The notes under the pieces were generated by a model, which did no database searches, was not told where the DNA came from, and worked only from the letters and a program-made list of their open reading frames with translations. A program made the translations under genes and the position numbers. Shown piece after piece: positions 31,480 to 41,227 of a stretch of DNA of 64,000 nt (positions are counted from its first letter, which is position 1; every line of letters starts with the position of its first letter). The DNA is from Scatavimonas merdigallinarum (GTDB lineage Bacteria > Bacillota > Clostridia > Oscillospirales > Acutalibacteraceae): the NCBI GenBank assembly GCA_018713055.1, contig DVFW01000014.1, positions 5,033 through 69,032 of the forward strand, in the 5' to 3' direction.

Positions 31480-34113
31480 ATGAAGTGGACGGGATTAAAC
31501 GAATTAAGAGAAAAATATTTATCGTTTTTTGAAAGCAAGGGGCATTTGCGTCTTCCAAGCTTTTCCCTGGTGCCTAAGGACGACAAAAGTCTTTTACTGA
31601 TCAATTCCGGTATGGCGCCTATGAAAAAATATTTTACAGGGGAAATTACGCCACCCCAAAAGCGCGTGACCACCTGCCAGAAGTGCATTCGTACGCCAGA
31701 CATTGAACGCGTGGGGATTACGGCGCGCCACGGAACTTATTTTGAAATGCTTGGGAATTTTTCCTTTGGGGATTATTTTAAGCGGGAAGCTACCGCGTGG
31801 GCGTGGGAATTTTTTACAAAGGTGCTGGAAATGCCGGAAGAAAAGCTGTATGTGTCGGTTTATGAAAAGGACGACGAGGCGTACAACATCTGGACAAAGG
31901 AAGTCGGCGTGGATTCTTCGCATATGGTGCGCCTTGGGAAAGAGGATAATTTTTGGGAACACGGTACAGGACCATGCGGACCTTGCTCGGAGATTTATTT
32001 TGACAGGGGAGAGGACAAAGGCTGTGGCGGCCCCAACTGCGCGGTAGGTTGTGATTGTGACCGTTTTGTAGAGGTGTGGAATCTGGTATTTACGCAGTTT
32101 GACAGTGACGGAAACGGCAACTATGCACCGTTGGATCACCCTAATATTGATACTGGCATGGGGCTGGAGCGCCTTGCCTGTGTAATGCAGGATGTGGACA
32201 ATCTTTTTTTGGTTGATACCGTGCAAAATATTATGAAGCACGTGGTAGATATTACAGGGGTCTTATATGGGAAAGATGAAAAATCAGACATTTCGCTGCG
32301 CGTGATTACCGACCATATACGCAGCACAAGCTTTATGATTGGCGACGGCGTAATGCCGTCTAACGAAGGCAGAGGGTATGTACTGCGCCGTCTGCTCCGT
32401 CGGGCTGCCCGCCATGGAAGGCTTTTGGGTGTCAAGCGCCCGTTCCTGTATGAAGTATGCAGAACTGTAATCCGTGAAAACGAACAGGCCTATCCGGAGC
32501 TTGCACAAAAGGCGGAATTCATTACAAGGCTCATTAAGGTTGAAGAAGAAAATTTCTGTAAAACCATCGACCAGGGCCTTGCAATGCTGCATGATATTAT
32601 TGGCCGGGAAGAAGTTGACGAACTTTCTGGGGAAGACGCCTTTAAACTGAACGACACATATGGGTTTCCCATTGATCTGACTAAGGAAATTCTCGCAGAA
32701 AAAGGGATGACGGTAAACGAAGCGCGGTTTAAGGAATTGCTTGCCGAACAGAAAAAGCGCGCCAGAAATGCCAGAAAAAACGCTGGTGCCGACGCGTGGG
32801 TCAGTGATGACACCGACCTTTCAGACATTGCACCGACAGAATTTACCGGTTATACGCAGACAACCTCACAGGCAAAGCTGCTTGCAATTGTCAATCATGG
32901 GCAACGCGTACAGGCGGCATACCAGGGCGAGCAGGTTGTTTTGGTTTTTGATAAAACGCCGTTTTATGCAGAAAGCGGCGGCCAAACAGGCGACACAGGA
33001 ACGGCGCAAACGGAAATTGCGTCGGTCGAAATACGTGATACCAGCAAAAACCACGCGGGCATTTACCTGCACAGTGCAACTGTTGCAGAGGGAATGCTTT
33101 CCGTTGGAGAAGCAGTGAAGCTGCAAATTGACCAGATCCGCCGGGAGGATATTATGCGCAATCACACCGCGGCGCATTTACTGCAGGCGGCGCTTAGAAA
33201 AGTGCTGGGAACGCATGTGGAGCAGGCAGGCCAGCTTGTAGACGGTGAAAAGCTCCGGTTTGATTTTACGCATTTTTCTGCCATGACCGCACAGGAAATG
33301 CTTACTGTGGAAGACATGGTCAATGAAGAAATTTTGAAAGCGGTAGATGTGAAAATACAGGAAATGCCGATAGAACAGGCAAAAAAGATGGGCGCGATGG
33401 CTCTGTTTGGGGAGAAATACGGAGATATTGTGCGTGTTGTGCAGGTTCCAGGTTTTTCAACGGAGCTTTGCGGTGGCACGCATGTGGACAACACCGCGAA
33501 AGTTGGGATGTTTAAAATGCTTGGAGAGGGCTCCGTTGCGGCCGGTGTAAGAAGGATTGAAGCCGTAACGGGAAGAGGCGTACTCAATGTGCTCAACGGT
33601 TGCTTTACACTGATTGGAGACGCTGCAGGCGCGCTTAAAATTAGTAACCCCAGGGACTTACTGCGCGGCTGCACGCAGACAATGGAAGAGCTTAAGGAAA
33701 AGGACAGAGAAATTGCGCAGTTGAATAATAAACTTGCCATGTTGAAGATGGACGACATGTTTGCTAATTCAGAGCTTGTTAAAGGCGTGCGCATCATTTC
33801 GGCTGCTTTTACAGATGTTAATGTGGAAATGCTCCGTAACATGTGTGACAGGGCGCTGAGTATGGCGCCCAAAAGCATTGCGGTCCTGGCCGGGATTACA
33901 GATGGAAAGGCGACTTTTGCCTGCGCTTGCGGCAAAGAGGCGCAGGAAAAGGGCGCCCATGCGGGCAGGATTGTCAAGGCAGTTGCGCAAATTGCCGGCG
34001 GTAACGGCGGCGGAAAGCCCGATATGGCTATGGCAGGCGCAAAGGATGTGTCCAGAGTGGACGACGCTATTGTAGCGGTGAAGGAAATTGTATTGGGTAT
34101 GATTCGGGGATAA
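31480..34113 (+). CDS. alaS: Alanyl-tRNA synthetase
   Basis: 877 residues, the normal length. The class II catalytic core is at the N-terminus (MKWTGLNELREKYLSFFESKGH, LLINSGMAPMKKYFTGEI, RHGTYFEMLGNFSFGDYFK, GTGPCGPCSEIYFDRGE, LDHPNIDTGMGLERL), followed by the tRNA-binding domain, the editing domain with zinc ligands HTAAHLL and CGGTHVDNT, and a C-terminal DHHA1-like region with a glycine-rich stretch GGNGGGKPDMAMAG. It charges tRNA-Ala and clears mischarged Ser/Gly. Expression is controlled by the T-box upstream. Confidence 0.98.
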   Translation: MKWTGLNELREKYLSFFESKGHLRLPSFSLVPKDDKSLLLINSGMAPMKKYFTGEITPPQKRVTTCQKCIRTPDIERVGITARHGTYFEMLGNFSFGDYFKREATAWAWEFFTKVLEMPEEKLYVSVYEKDDEAYNIWTKEVGVDSSHMVRLGKEDNFWEHGTGPCGPCSEIYFDRGEDKGCGGPNCAVGCDCDRFVEVWNLVFTQFDSDGNGNYAPLDHPNIDTGMGLERLACVMQDVDNLFLVDTVQNIMKHVVDITGVLYGKDEKSDISLRVITDHIRSTSFMIGDGVMPSNEGRGYVLRRLLRRAARHGRLLGVKRPFLYEVCRTVIRENEQAYPELAQKAEFITRLIKVEEENFCKTIDQGLAMLHDIIGREEVDELSGEDAFKLNDTYGFPIDLTKEILAEKGMTVNEARFKELLAEQKKRARNARKNAGADAWVSDDTDLSDIAPTEFTGYTQTTSQAKLLAIVNHGQRVQAAYQGEQVVLVFDKTPFYAESGGQTGDTGTAQTEIASVEIRDTSKNHAGIYLHSATVAEGMLSVGEAVKLQIDQIRREDIMRNHTAAHLLQAALRKVLGTHVEQAGQLVDGEKLRFDFTHFSAMTAQEMLTVEDMVNEEILKAVDVKIQEMPIEQAKKMGAMALFGEKYGDIVRVVQVPGFSTELCGGTHVDNTAKVGMFKMLGEGSVAAGVRRIEAVTGRGVLNVLNGCFTLIGDAAGALKISNPRDLLRGCTQTMEELKEKDREIAQLNNKLAMLKMDDMFANSELVKGVRIISAAFTDVNVEMLRNMCDRALSMAPKSIAVLAGITDGKATFACACGKEAQEKGAHAGRIVKAVAQIAGGNGGGKPDMAMAGAKDVSRVDDAIVAVKEIVLGMIRG

Positions 34114-34137
34114 AAGAAATTCGGATGTAAAAAATGT

Positions 34138-34177
34138 TAAAAACGCCTTTACGGCGCTGTGCACCATAAAGGCGTTT
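34138..34177. terminator. Bidirectional terminator between alaS and spoIID
   Basis: AAAAACGCCTTTA pairs with TAAAGGCGTTTT around a loop of about 15 bases; both strands have U-tracts, fitting the convergent genes on each side. Confidence 0.9.
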
Positions 34178-34219
34178 TATGAAGAGAAGATAGACCGCTT
34201 ACAGGCGGGTAAGGCTGTG

Positions 34220-35290
34220 TTAAAGCGTTTCTATGGTTGTACCGGGGTAATACCAGGCTAGGATTTCCTGGTAATCTGCGCCCTGCTTTGCCATTTCGTT
34301 TGCGCCGTACTGGCTTAATCCAGCGCCGTGCCCGTATCCCCTTACCGTAAATACAAATTCGTCCAGAGTGTACAGGACCTCGAAATTACTGCTGCGCAGG
34401 GAAAAAGCATCCCGGATTTCCTGCCCCGTTACCTCTTTTCCCCCTACCTTTACGGAGGAAACAGTTCCGGCGTCTGTTGTTTTTAGATCGGTGAACCATT
34501 CCTGAGAGGAATCGCCCAGCGTAATATCGTTCCATGTATCTTCTATAATAGTTTTAACTTCTTTATTTGTCAGTGTAACAGTAGAAAGGTATTCGTTGCA
34601 CAGGGCGTCCCAGGGGCTTGCAACGCTTTGCAGATAGGGCTGGTCTTCCGACAAAGCGTTTTTCCCATTTTCCGTAATACCGCCGGAAATGGCGCAATAA
34701 GCTGCGGTGATCAATTCCCCGTCATAGCGTATTACCTGGGAAAATACGGCGTTTACCGCATTTTCCAGCTTTTTATAGGCGGTTTCAAAGTTGTCTTTCC
34801 ATAAGCTTTGCAGTGTTTCTTTTGGAATATATACCTCTTTCTTTTCACTGTTGCAGGAAAAATCCGCGCCCTTTAAGTCGCTGTCAGTTTTTTCCCGTTG
34901 TGCGTCTCTTTTTTTGCAGAAAAAAGTATAAAGTGCAGTGCATTGTGCTTTTAATGCCTCTTCCTCAAACGAAGCGGGCATTTCTGCAGCGAGCGCCCCT
35001 ATGCAAAAATCACGGTCGCTTACCTGCAGAACGTCGCCTGTTGCATTGTCAAGGATTTTAAAGCTTTGGGCGTCTGCCTTGCCTGCTGGTTTTTCAGTTG
35101 GTTTTTCAGTTGGTTTTTCGGTTGCTTTTTCTGTCGCTTCTGTGGCCTGTGAAGCTTCCAATACTTCAGATGCGGCCGCGTCTGGTTTTCTATTGTCCGG
35201 CTTTACAATGCCGCTGAGCGTTATGGCGGGAATAGCAGCCATTACTAGAACGAGCAGTAAACAGGTTATCATGATCTTTTTCATTTGCAA
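34220..35290 (-). CDS. spoIID: SpoIID/LytB-domain lytic transglycosylase
   Basis: 356 residues with an N-terminal signal anchor (KKIMITCLLLVLVMAAIPAITL), then a low-complexity threonine/glutamate/lysine/proline linker (repeats of TEKPTEKP, about 50-75) and the SpoIID domain. Key motifs: FCIGALAAEMPASFEEEALKAQCTALYTF, containing the catalytic glutamate of the AAEMP segment; AYCAISGGITENGKNAL; and the C-terminal VRGYGHGAGLSQYGANEMAKQGADYQEILAWYYPGT. SpoIID digests peptidoglycan during engulfment in sporulation, and this length suits SpoIID itself. A sporulation-specific promoter should lie in 35291-35390 but was not identified. Confidence 0.9.
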   Translation of the reverse strand: MQMKKIMITCLLLVLVMAAIPAITLSGIVKPDNRKPDAAASEVLEASQATEATEKATEKPTEKPTEKPAGKADAQSFKILDNATGDVLQVSDRDFCIGALAAEMPASFEEEALKAQCTALYTFFCKKRDAQREKTDSDLKGADFSCNSEKKEVYIPKETLQSLWKDNFETAYKKLENAVNAVFSQVIRYDGELITAAYCAISGGITENGKNALSEDQPYLQSVASPWDALCNEYLSTVTLTNKEVKTIIEDTWNDITLGDSSQEWFTDLKTTDAGTVSSVKVGGKEVTGQEIRDAFSLRSSNFEVLYTLDEFVFTVRGYGHGAGLSQYGANEMAKQGADYQEILAWYYPGTTIETL

Positions 35291-35395
35291 ACCCTTTTCT
35301 TTCTGAATTTACGGTTGCGCATAGGGAGCTTTGAAAATTATATGGCGCTGCCTTTATGTATTTGCGCAGTGGGATTTTGTAATCGTGGTTTTATA

Positions 35396-35424
35396 TTGAC
35401 AGAACTATGGAATTGAATTAAAAT
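35396..35424 (+). promoter_or_regulatory. Promoter upstream of the membrane-protein gene
   Basis: TTGACA (35396-35401), a 17-base spacer and TAAAAT (35419-35424) give a near-consensus vegetative promoter 114 bases before the start codon. It lies in the divergent gap with spoIID. Confidence 0.65.
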
Positions 35425-35537
35425 AATACGTACACTCTTGTGTAAATGTAAAAGAAAACAAGCCTGTTTCATGTATATATTTTAAAATCTTCATTTATTC
35501 CCATTATTCTTGTAAAACATTGGAGGCGTTTGCGTGT

Positions 35538-36653
35538 ATGAAGAGCAAGTTGTCGTGGATTCCGTTTATTCCGGTCGTTTTTGCAGCCGTTTTTTTACGC
35601 ATTTATCAGGTGTTGTTTATTGACAGCGGTGTAGATAAGGGTTTTTTGGACAGTGGCCTGGTATCTATAATTTTTGTGGGCAGTATTGTGGCGCTTTTTG
35701 TTATTCTTGCGATCTTTTGCTTTGCCGACAAAAAAACCGCGCCGGAATACGACATAGGACGGAATATATTTGCAGGCTTTTTTGCCATCCTTACCGGCGC
35801 GCTGCTTTTGACAGATGCAGTTCTCTTGGTGATGCAAATGATAAGCGCCGGCTTTTTTGACTGGATTAGTGGAATCGATGTGCTTTTGTCCTTAGCGGGG
35901 GGAGCGATGATCTTTGTTATGGGGATTTCCTCTCTGACAGGGTACAATCGTGCAAAGCATATGCCGTTTCTTATGCTTCTGCCTACCGTCTGGTGCTGCG
36001 GCCGCCTGGTGCTGACGTTTGCAAGTTATACTGCAATTTCACCGGCTGCTAAGGATATGTCCGACCTTGTTTATATGGTTTTCGCAACGCTTTTTCTGTT
36101 CAATGTTTCTATGGTTTATATCAAACTTAAAGGGAAAAACCCGGTTAAAGCCTGTTTTCTTTATGGGCTGCCCGCGGTAGTTGTCATTTTTGCTTATGCC
36201 GGCGCGCTTTTTGCCTCTTTGATTCAAAGCGGGCAGGGAGTGGATTTCTTTGCAAATATCCGTGTGTTTGAATTCCTTTCTTTTGCGCTTTATATCCTGT
36301 TTTTCTTGCTAGAACTGACGGCCGGCGCGAAGGGAAAGCAGAAGGAGGACGCTTTAGCGGTTGATACGGCGCCGCAGAAAGAGCAGCAATTGCATGTTAG
36401 CCATGAAAATGCAAGGCAGAGTCTGAAGTCCGGACAGGCTGCCGACCCTGAAACGGCGCGCGCCGAAGCCATTATGGCAAAGGTTGAGGAGGCTGACAGA
36501 AAGAAAAACGATCCGGTGGATTATGTAGGATATTACAACAGAGATGTGCAGGATCAAACCAAAAAGGACGACGGCCTTTCCGATTACGCAAGTAAACTGG
36601 ATGATATTGACCGTTTAATTTTAGAGCTTTCTGAAAACGATCACAAAGAATAG
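35538..36653 (+). CDS. Multi-spanning membrane protein of unknown function
   Basis: 371 residues from ATG 35538; TGGAGG at 35521-35526 is the ribosome-binding site, so the upstream in-frame TTG is not the start. About seven hydrophobic segments span residues 6-275 (for example FIPVVFAAVFLRIYQVLF, LVSIIFVGSIVALFVILAIFCF, IFAGFFAILTGALLLTDAVLLVM, AVVVIFAYAGALFASLI). The last ~95 residues are hydrophilic and charged, ending in YASKLDDIDRLILELSEND, and are probably cytoplasmic. I do not recognise the family; it resembles the conserved unnamed membrane proteins found in many Clostridia. Confidence 0.7.
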   Translation: MKSKLSWIPFIPVVFAAVFLRIYQVLFIDSGVDKGFLDSGLVSIIFVGSIVALFVILAIFCFADKKTAPEYDIGRNIFAGFFAILTGALLLTDAVLLVMQMISAGFFDWISGIDVLLSLAGGAMIFVMGISSLTGYNRAKHMPFLMLLPTVWCCGRLVLTFASYTAISPAAKDMSDLVYMVFATLFLFNVSMVYIKLKGKNPVKACFLYGLPAVVVIFAYAGALFASLIQSGQGVDFFANIRVFEFLSFALYILFFLLELTAGAKGKQKEDALAVDTAPQKEQQLHVSHENARQSLKSGQAADPETARAEAIMAKVEEADRKKNDPVDYVGYYNRDVQDQTKKDDGLSDYASKLDDIDRLILELSENDHKE

Positions 36654-36676
36654 AATAAGAAATATAAATTTTAACA

Positions 36677-36705
36677 GGGCGGGCTTTCCAAAAGCCGGCC
36701 TTTTT
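36677..36705 (+). terminator. Intrinsic terminator
   Basis: GGGCGGGCTTT and AAAGCCGGCC pair with one mismatch, followed by TTTTTGTT, 24 bases after the membrane-protein stop. Confidence 0.8.
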
Positions 36706-36856
36706 GTTATAATGAAAACAACGGCTTTGCGTAAGGCGTGCACCCTCTGCACAGCTTATCCTGCAGTGATGCTTGCAACGGGGGAAATACGAGGCATGCA
36801 AAGCGTGTACAGGACAATAGAAAAAAGATTGCAAAAGAGAAAGCTGGTATGTTTGT

Positions 36857-38275
36857 ATGAAGCGGTATAGAGGCCTTTCCGCCTTTTTGATTGTGGCGCT
36901 CCTTTTGTGGGTTATGCCTTTTTCAGCCGGTGCAGCTGGAGAATTTGAAGTAGAGAACGGCGTACTTATAAAATATAACGGAACCGGGCAGGCGGTGACG
37001 ATTCCCTCTGGCGTATATTCTATTGGAGATGGAGCCTTTGCGGGAAATACACGGATAAAAAGCGTTACAATTCCTGACTATGTGTATTATATTGGCAACA
37101 ATGCCTTCAATGGTTGTAACAATTTGCAAACGGTAGATTACGCAGACAGTATTGTTTCGGTGGGCGCGCATGCGTTTGAAGATACAGCCTGGCTTGCCTC
37201 CCAAAGCGATCCATATGTTTGTATCAACACGGTTTTAATTGCCTATAACAGTACAGAAAAGGCGGCTTCTGTACCGCAGGGCGTTGTTTCCATTGCCGCC
37301 TATGCGTTTGCAAATCATCTGGATGTTACATCGGTCACACTCCCGGACAGCGTGCTGGAAATAGGAGAGGGCGCTTTTTTTGACTGCCAGAACCTTGCGT
37401 CTGTTTCCATACCGCAGACGGTCCAGTCAATTGGTCCACTTGCTTTTGAAAACACAAAATGGCTTGCCGGCTACAAGGAAGATTTTGTTGTGCAGGGCGA
37501 TGGTATTTTAATAAAATATAATGGGAATTCTGCAAATGCAGCAATCCCTGACAACGTCCGGCAGATTGCAGCAGGTGCTTTTTACCAAAATAAGACAGTT
37601 CAGTCTATAACAATACCGCAGAGCGTATTTAGTATAGGGATGCGGGCGTTTTCAGGCTGCAGCAAACTTGCAAAACTTGCATTGCCTGCAAGCGTGTTTT
37701 TTATTGATGACCAGGCTTTTGCAGACTGTACAGCTTTGACTGCGGTACGGATCCCCAAAACGGTAGCTTATTTGGGAAGTGGAGCATTTTCAGGCTGTAC
37801 GGCGCTTACCACCGCCACGATAGACGGCGGGTTTCATACCTTGTCCAGTAAAACGTTTTCAGGCTGCACGGCGCTTGAGAATGTAACGGTGGGGATCGCT
37901 GTGACAAATATACAAAGCCAGGCGTTTTCAGGCTGCACAGGGCTTAAGCAGATCAAACTGCTGGATACTGTTGCGGAAATAGCGTTGGATGCGTTTATAA
38001 ATTGTCCGCAGCTTTCTATTTCAGGCTATCGTTTAAGTTATGCCTATACGTATGCAAGATCCTGTAATATTGCTTTCCAGGCGCTCAGTGAAAAGGCCGG
38101 CGATGTAAACGGCGACGGAAGCGTGTTGCTTACAGACGTGCTGGAAATACAGAAATATTTATCGGCTGTATCTCAACTGACGCCATTCCAGTTAAAAATT
38201 GCCGACTATGACGGAAACGACAGCGTAAACACCAGTGATGTATTGGCAATACAAAGGGCGATTGCCAGGTTGTAA
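36857..38275 (+). CDS. Secreted leucine-rich-repeat (BspA-like) protein with C-terminal dockerin
   Basis: 472 residues. Signal peptide MKRYRGLSAFLIVALLLWVMPFSAGAAG. Residues 30-405 consist of about ten or more LRR_5/BspA-type repeats with the pattern (V/I)TIPxxVxxIGxxAFxxCxxL. The last ~62 residues are a type I dockerin: GDVNGDGSVLLTDVLEIQKYL and ADYDGNDSVNTSDVLAIQRAI supply two EF-hand-like calcium loops, each followed by a helix. Dockerins plug proteins into cohesin-bearing scaffolds on the cell surface; BspA-type repeats usually bind proteins or host surfaces. It is a putative cellulosome-like or surface-assembly component. The ribosome-binding site is poor (AGAGAAAGCTGGT), but the signal peptide fixes the start. 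Confidence 0.9.
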   Translation: MKRYRGLSAFLIVALLLWVMPFSAGAAGEFEVENGVLIKYNGTGQAVTIPSGVYSIGDGAFAGNTRIKSVTIPDYVYYIGNNAFNGCNNLQTVDYADSIVSVGAHAFEDTAWLASQSDPYVCINTVLIAYNSTEKAASVPQGVVSIAAYAFANHLDVTSVTLPDSVLEIGEGAFFDCQNLASVSIPQTVQSIGPLAFENTKWLAGYKEDFVVQGDGILIKYNGNSANAAIPDNVRQIAAGAFYQNKTVQSITIPQSVFSIGMRAFSGCSKLAKLALPASVFFIDDQAFADCTALTAVRIPKTVAYLGSGAFSGCTALTTATIDGGFHTLSSKTFSGCTALENVTVGIAVTNIQSQAFSGCTGLKQIKLLDTVAEIALDAFINCPQLSISGYRLSYAYTYARSCNIAFQALSEKAGDVNGDGSVLLTDVLEIQKYLSAVSQLTPFQLKIADYDGNDSVNTSDVLAIQRAIARL

Positions 38276-38296
38276 TGAAAAGAAAAGGCGCACCGC

Positions 38297-38565
38297 TTGA
38301 CAGCGTTATAAAACTGTGCTACGATTATTGAAAATGTAAAAAGTGCTGAGAAGGAAGAAAACGGCCGTATTTTTGCGTCAGAGAGCATGCGCCGCAGGCT
38401 GAAAGCGCAGCAGCAGAAAGGCTGTTTTTACCACCTTTGAGCGCGCGCCGGTAGCAAGGCGCGCCGTTTGACCGCGTTACAGGTTGCGTAAGGGCAGAGT
38501 ATTTCTGCTGAAATTGGGTGGAACCACGGGCACAGCCTCGTCCCTTTGGGATGAGGCTGTTTTTT
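38297..38565 (+). promoter_or_regulatory. Promoter and T-box leader of thrS
   Basis: Promoter TTGACA (38297) with a 17-base spacer to TACGAT (38320). Stem I shows CAGAGAG and GGCTGAAAG. The probable specifier ACC (Thr) is at 38430-38432, in the context ACC-ACCTTTGAGC, which matches the tyrS leader at the equivalent place (TAC-ATCTTTGAGC). The T-box sequence TGGGTGGAACCACGG is at 38515-38529; the terminator ACAGCCTCGTCCC-TTT-GGGATGAGGCTGT plus TTTTT is at 38532-38565. Confidence 0.95.
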
Positions 38566-38599
38566 GTGTAATAAAAAACAGGAAAGGAATGTATAAAAA

Positions 38600-40540
38600 A
38601 TGATCCAGGTAACATTGAAAAACGGCGCTGTGAAGGAGTATGAAAAAAACACTCCTGTGGCGGAAGTTGCAAAATCGTTGGGCGGCGGCCTGTTTAAAGC
38701 CGTGTGTGCCTGTAAAATAGACGGTTCTGTATGCGATTTGCGTACAGAGCTTACAAAGGATTGTACGCTGGAGCTTTTAACGTTTGAAGACGATGAAGGA
38801 AAAAAGGCCTTTTGGCATACGGCCTCCCATGTGCTGGCGCAGGCGGTTAAAAAGCTGTATCCAAGCGCCAGAATTGCAATTGGCCCGGCTGTAGACAACG
38901 GGTTTTACTATGATTTTGATGTGGAAAAGCCTTTTACACAGGAAGATTTGGAAAGCATAGAAGCGGAAATGAAGTCTATTATAAAAAGCGGCCTTACGCT
39001 TGAAAGGTTTACGCTCGCGCCGGACGCGGCGATCAGGCTTTTGCAGGAGATGGAAGAGCCGTATAAGGTAGAGCTTGCAAACGAGCATGCACAAAAGGGC
39101 GAGCCGATCAGCTTTTATAAACAGGGGGAATTTACAGACCTGTGCGCGGGACCGCACCTGCTGACGGTAGCGCCGTTGAAGGCAATCAAGCTTACAAACT
39201 GCACGGGTGCATACTGGCGGGGCGATGCAAAAAATGCACAGCTTTGTAGGGTGTATGGAACGGCGTTCCCAAAGGCTTCCCAGCTGGAGGAGTACCTCAA
39301 AAGGGTAGAAGAGGCAAAAAGCCGCGACCATAACAAGCTGGGCCGCGAATTGGAGCTTTTTACAACATCTGACCTGATTGGCCAGGGGCTTCCTGTTTTG
39401 CTCCCAAAGGGGGCGCGTATTATTCAGACGCTGCAACGCTTTGTGGAGGATGAGGAGCAAAAGCGCGGCTGGCTTTTGACAAAAACGCCCTATATGGCAA
39501 AAAGCGACTTGTACAAGCTTTCTGGCCATTGGGATCATTACAAGGACGGTATGTTTGTAATGGGCGACGAGGAAAACGACAAAGAGGTTTTTGCATTGCG
39601 CCCCATGACCTGCCCGTTCCAGTATCAGGCATATTTAAACAGAGGGCGTTCGTACAGAGACCTTCCCCTGCGCTACAATGAAACGTCTACCCTGTTCCGC
39701 AATGAGGCTAGCGGAGAAATGCACGGATTAATTCGCGTACGCCAGTTTACAATTTCAGAGGGACATTTAATGTGTACGCCTGAACAGCTGGAGCAGGAAT
39801 TTAAAAGCTGTCTGGAGCTTGCCATTTATATGCTGAAAACGCTGGGGCTTTATGAAGATGTTTCTTACCGTTTCTCGCAATGGGATCCCGACGACAGGGA
39901 AAAGTTTATTGGAACGCCGGAACAATGGGACGAGGCGCAGAGCGCCATGAAAAAAATTCTGGATCATTTGGAGATTCCGTATGTGGTTGGGATTGGAGAA
40001 GCAGCTTTTTACGGGCCGAAACTTGATATCCAGATTCGGAATGTTCATGGTAAGGAAGATACGCTGATTACATTGCAGATCGACCAGATGCTGGCAGAAA
40101 AATTTGGCATGGAATATGTGGACAAAGACGGCGTGAAGAAAAATCCTTATATTATCCACAGGACCTCTATAGGCTGTTATGAGAGAACGCTGGCGCTGCT
40201 TATTGAAAAGTATGCAGGCGCTTTCCCAACCTGGCTTGCACCGGTGCAGGTGAAGCTATTACCGATTGCCGACAGACATATTGAAAAAATTCTGCAGGTT
40301 TGTAAAGAACTTGAAGCCTATGGCATTCGTTGTGAAGTGGACGACAGGAGTGAAAAAATCGGTTATAAAATCCGTGAGGCACAGCTTGAAAAAGTACCTT
40401 ATATGCTTTTGCTCGGTGACAAAGATATAGAAAACGGCACAGTTTCAATCCGCTCCAGAAAAAATGGCGATCTGGGCGCGTGTACGCTTGCTGATTTTAT
40501 TAAGAGCATTACAGAGGAAATCGCTGCAAAAGCGCGATAA
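38600..40540 (+). CDS. thrS: Threonyl-tRNA synthetase
   Basis: 646 residues, full length, ATG 38600 behind AGGAAAGGA. Domains: N-terminal TGS (MIQVTLKNGAVKEYEKNTPVAEVAKSL), editing domain (FWHTASHVLAQAVKKLYP with the HxxxH pair, and the late TDLCAGPHL), class II catalytic core (LRPMTCPFQYQAYLNRGRSYRDLPLRYNE, GLIRVRQFTISEGHLMCTPEQ, IGCYERTLALLIEKYAGAFPTWLAPVQV) and the C-terminal anticodon-binding domain. It charges tRNA-Thr and is controlled by the T-box leader. Confidence 0.98.
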   Translation: MIQVTLKNGAVKEYEKNTPVAEVAKSLGGGLFKAVCACKIDGSVCDLRTELTKDCTLELLTFEDDEGKKAFWHTASHVLAQAVKKLYPSARIAIGPAVDNGFYYDFDVEKPFTQEDLESIEAEMKSIIKSGLTLERFTLAPDAAIRLLQEMEEPYKVELANEHAQKGEPISFYKQGEFTDLCAGPHLLTVAPLKAIKLTNCTGAYWRGDAKNAQLCRVYGTAFPKASQLEEYLKRVEEAKSRDHNKLGRELELFTTSDLIGQGLPVLLPKGARIIQTLQRFVEDEEQKRGWLLTKTPYMAKSDLYKLSGHWDHYKDGMFVMGDEENDKEVFALRPMTCPFQYQAYLNRGRSYRDLPLRYNETSTLFRNEASGEMHGLIRVRQFTISEGHLMCTPEQLEQEFKSCLELAIYMLKTLGLYEDVSYRFSQWDPDDREKFIGTPEQWDEAQSAMKKILDHLEIPYVVGIGEAAFYGPKLDIQIRNVHGKEDTLITLQIDQMLAEKFGMEYVDKDGVKKNPYIIHRTSIGCYERTLALLIEKYAGAFPTWLAPVQVKLLPIADRHIEKILQVCKELEAYGIRCEVDDRSEKIGYKIREAQLEKVPYMLLLGDKDIENGTVSIRSRKNGDLGACTLADFIKSITEEIAAKAR

Positions 40541-40580
40541 AACAGAGAAGCATTTTGCAGCTGCAAAAGAGGTGGAATAT

Positions 40581-41114
40581 ATGGCGCCGTATAAAAAGAG
40601 AGTCATATGGACGGTAACCGCTTTGGCGGTCATTATTATTGGAGCAGTGGTCTTGTCTGTTTTTTCAATCCAGTGGATGGGAAAGCAAAACGTGCAGAGT
40701 GCGGAAGCAGACACTGCCAGCGACTGGCTTTCTACCGATACAATAACTGCCGGTGTGATCAAGCACATGGGATATGAGAATCTTTCTAAAACAGAGGAAA
40801 ATCAGATTTCCAGGCATTTTGTTTTTCCGGAGGGGCTTGTAAACGGCAGCACGGTCTATGTTTCCAATTCACCGGAATCTGCATTTGAAATCGCCTGTTT
40901 TGAAGTAGCAGACGTTAATTATATGCCGCAGCTTGACACAGTAATTGCTGACCATATGGTCCAGCGTGCGTCCGGCTTTAAAAACAGCCCGCAGGAATAT
41001 GCGCTCTTACAGGAATATACGGTAGCGCACAGCGGAGTGTATGCATTTGTGGCGGTGGCAGACGATGCAGAAGCGGCCGCCACAGTATTTAAATCCATTG
41101 TAGAGCAGGGATAA
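40581..41114 (+). CDS. DUF4358-like secreted/membrane-anchored protein
   Basis: 177 residues from ATG 40581 behind AGAGGTGG; the frame continues upstream into thrS, but only this start has a ribosome-binding site and puts the membrane anchor at the N-terminus. One membrane segment (about 8-30, VIWTVTALAVIIIGAVVLSVFSI) is followed by an extracellular domain with the DUF4358 pattern: AFEIACFEVADVNYMPQLDTVIADHMVQRASGFKNSPQEYALLQEYTVAHSGVYAFVAVADDAEAAATVF. The function is unknown. It lies 40 bases after thrS and ends at a shared bidirectional terminator. Confidence 0.7.
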   Translation: MAPYKKRVIWTVTALAVIIIGAVVLSVFSIQWMGKQNVQSAEADTASDWLSTDTITAGVIKHMGYENLSKTEENQISRHFVFPEGLVNGSTVYVSNSPESAFEIACFEVADVNYMPQLDTVIADHMVQRASGFKNSPQEYALLQEYTVAHSGVYAFVAVADDAEAAATVFKSIVEQG

Positions 41115-41180
41115 GGACGGCCAGAGCCGAGCGCTTGGTATTGTGTTTTTCCGGTTGCACAGCGACCTGAAAGAGAATAT

Positions 41181-41225
41181 AAAAAAAGGACTTTGCAGAA
41201 ATATTTGCTGCAAAGTCCTTTTTTT
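41181..41225. terminator. Bidirectional terminator between DUF4358 gene and metK
   Basis: AAAAAAAGGACTTTGCAG and its exact complement surround a nine-base loop; T-tracts on both strands serve the two convergent genes. Confidence 0.95.
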
Positions 41226-41227
41226 CA

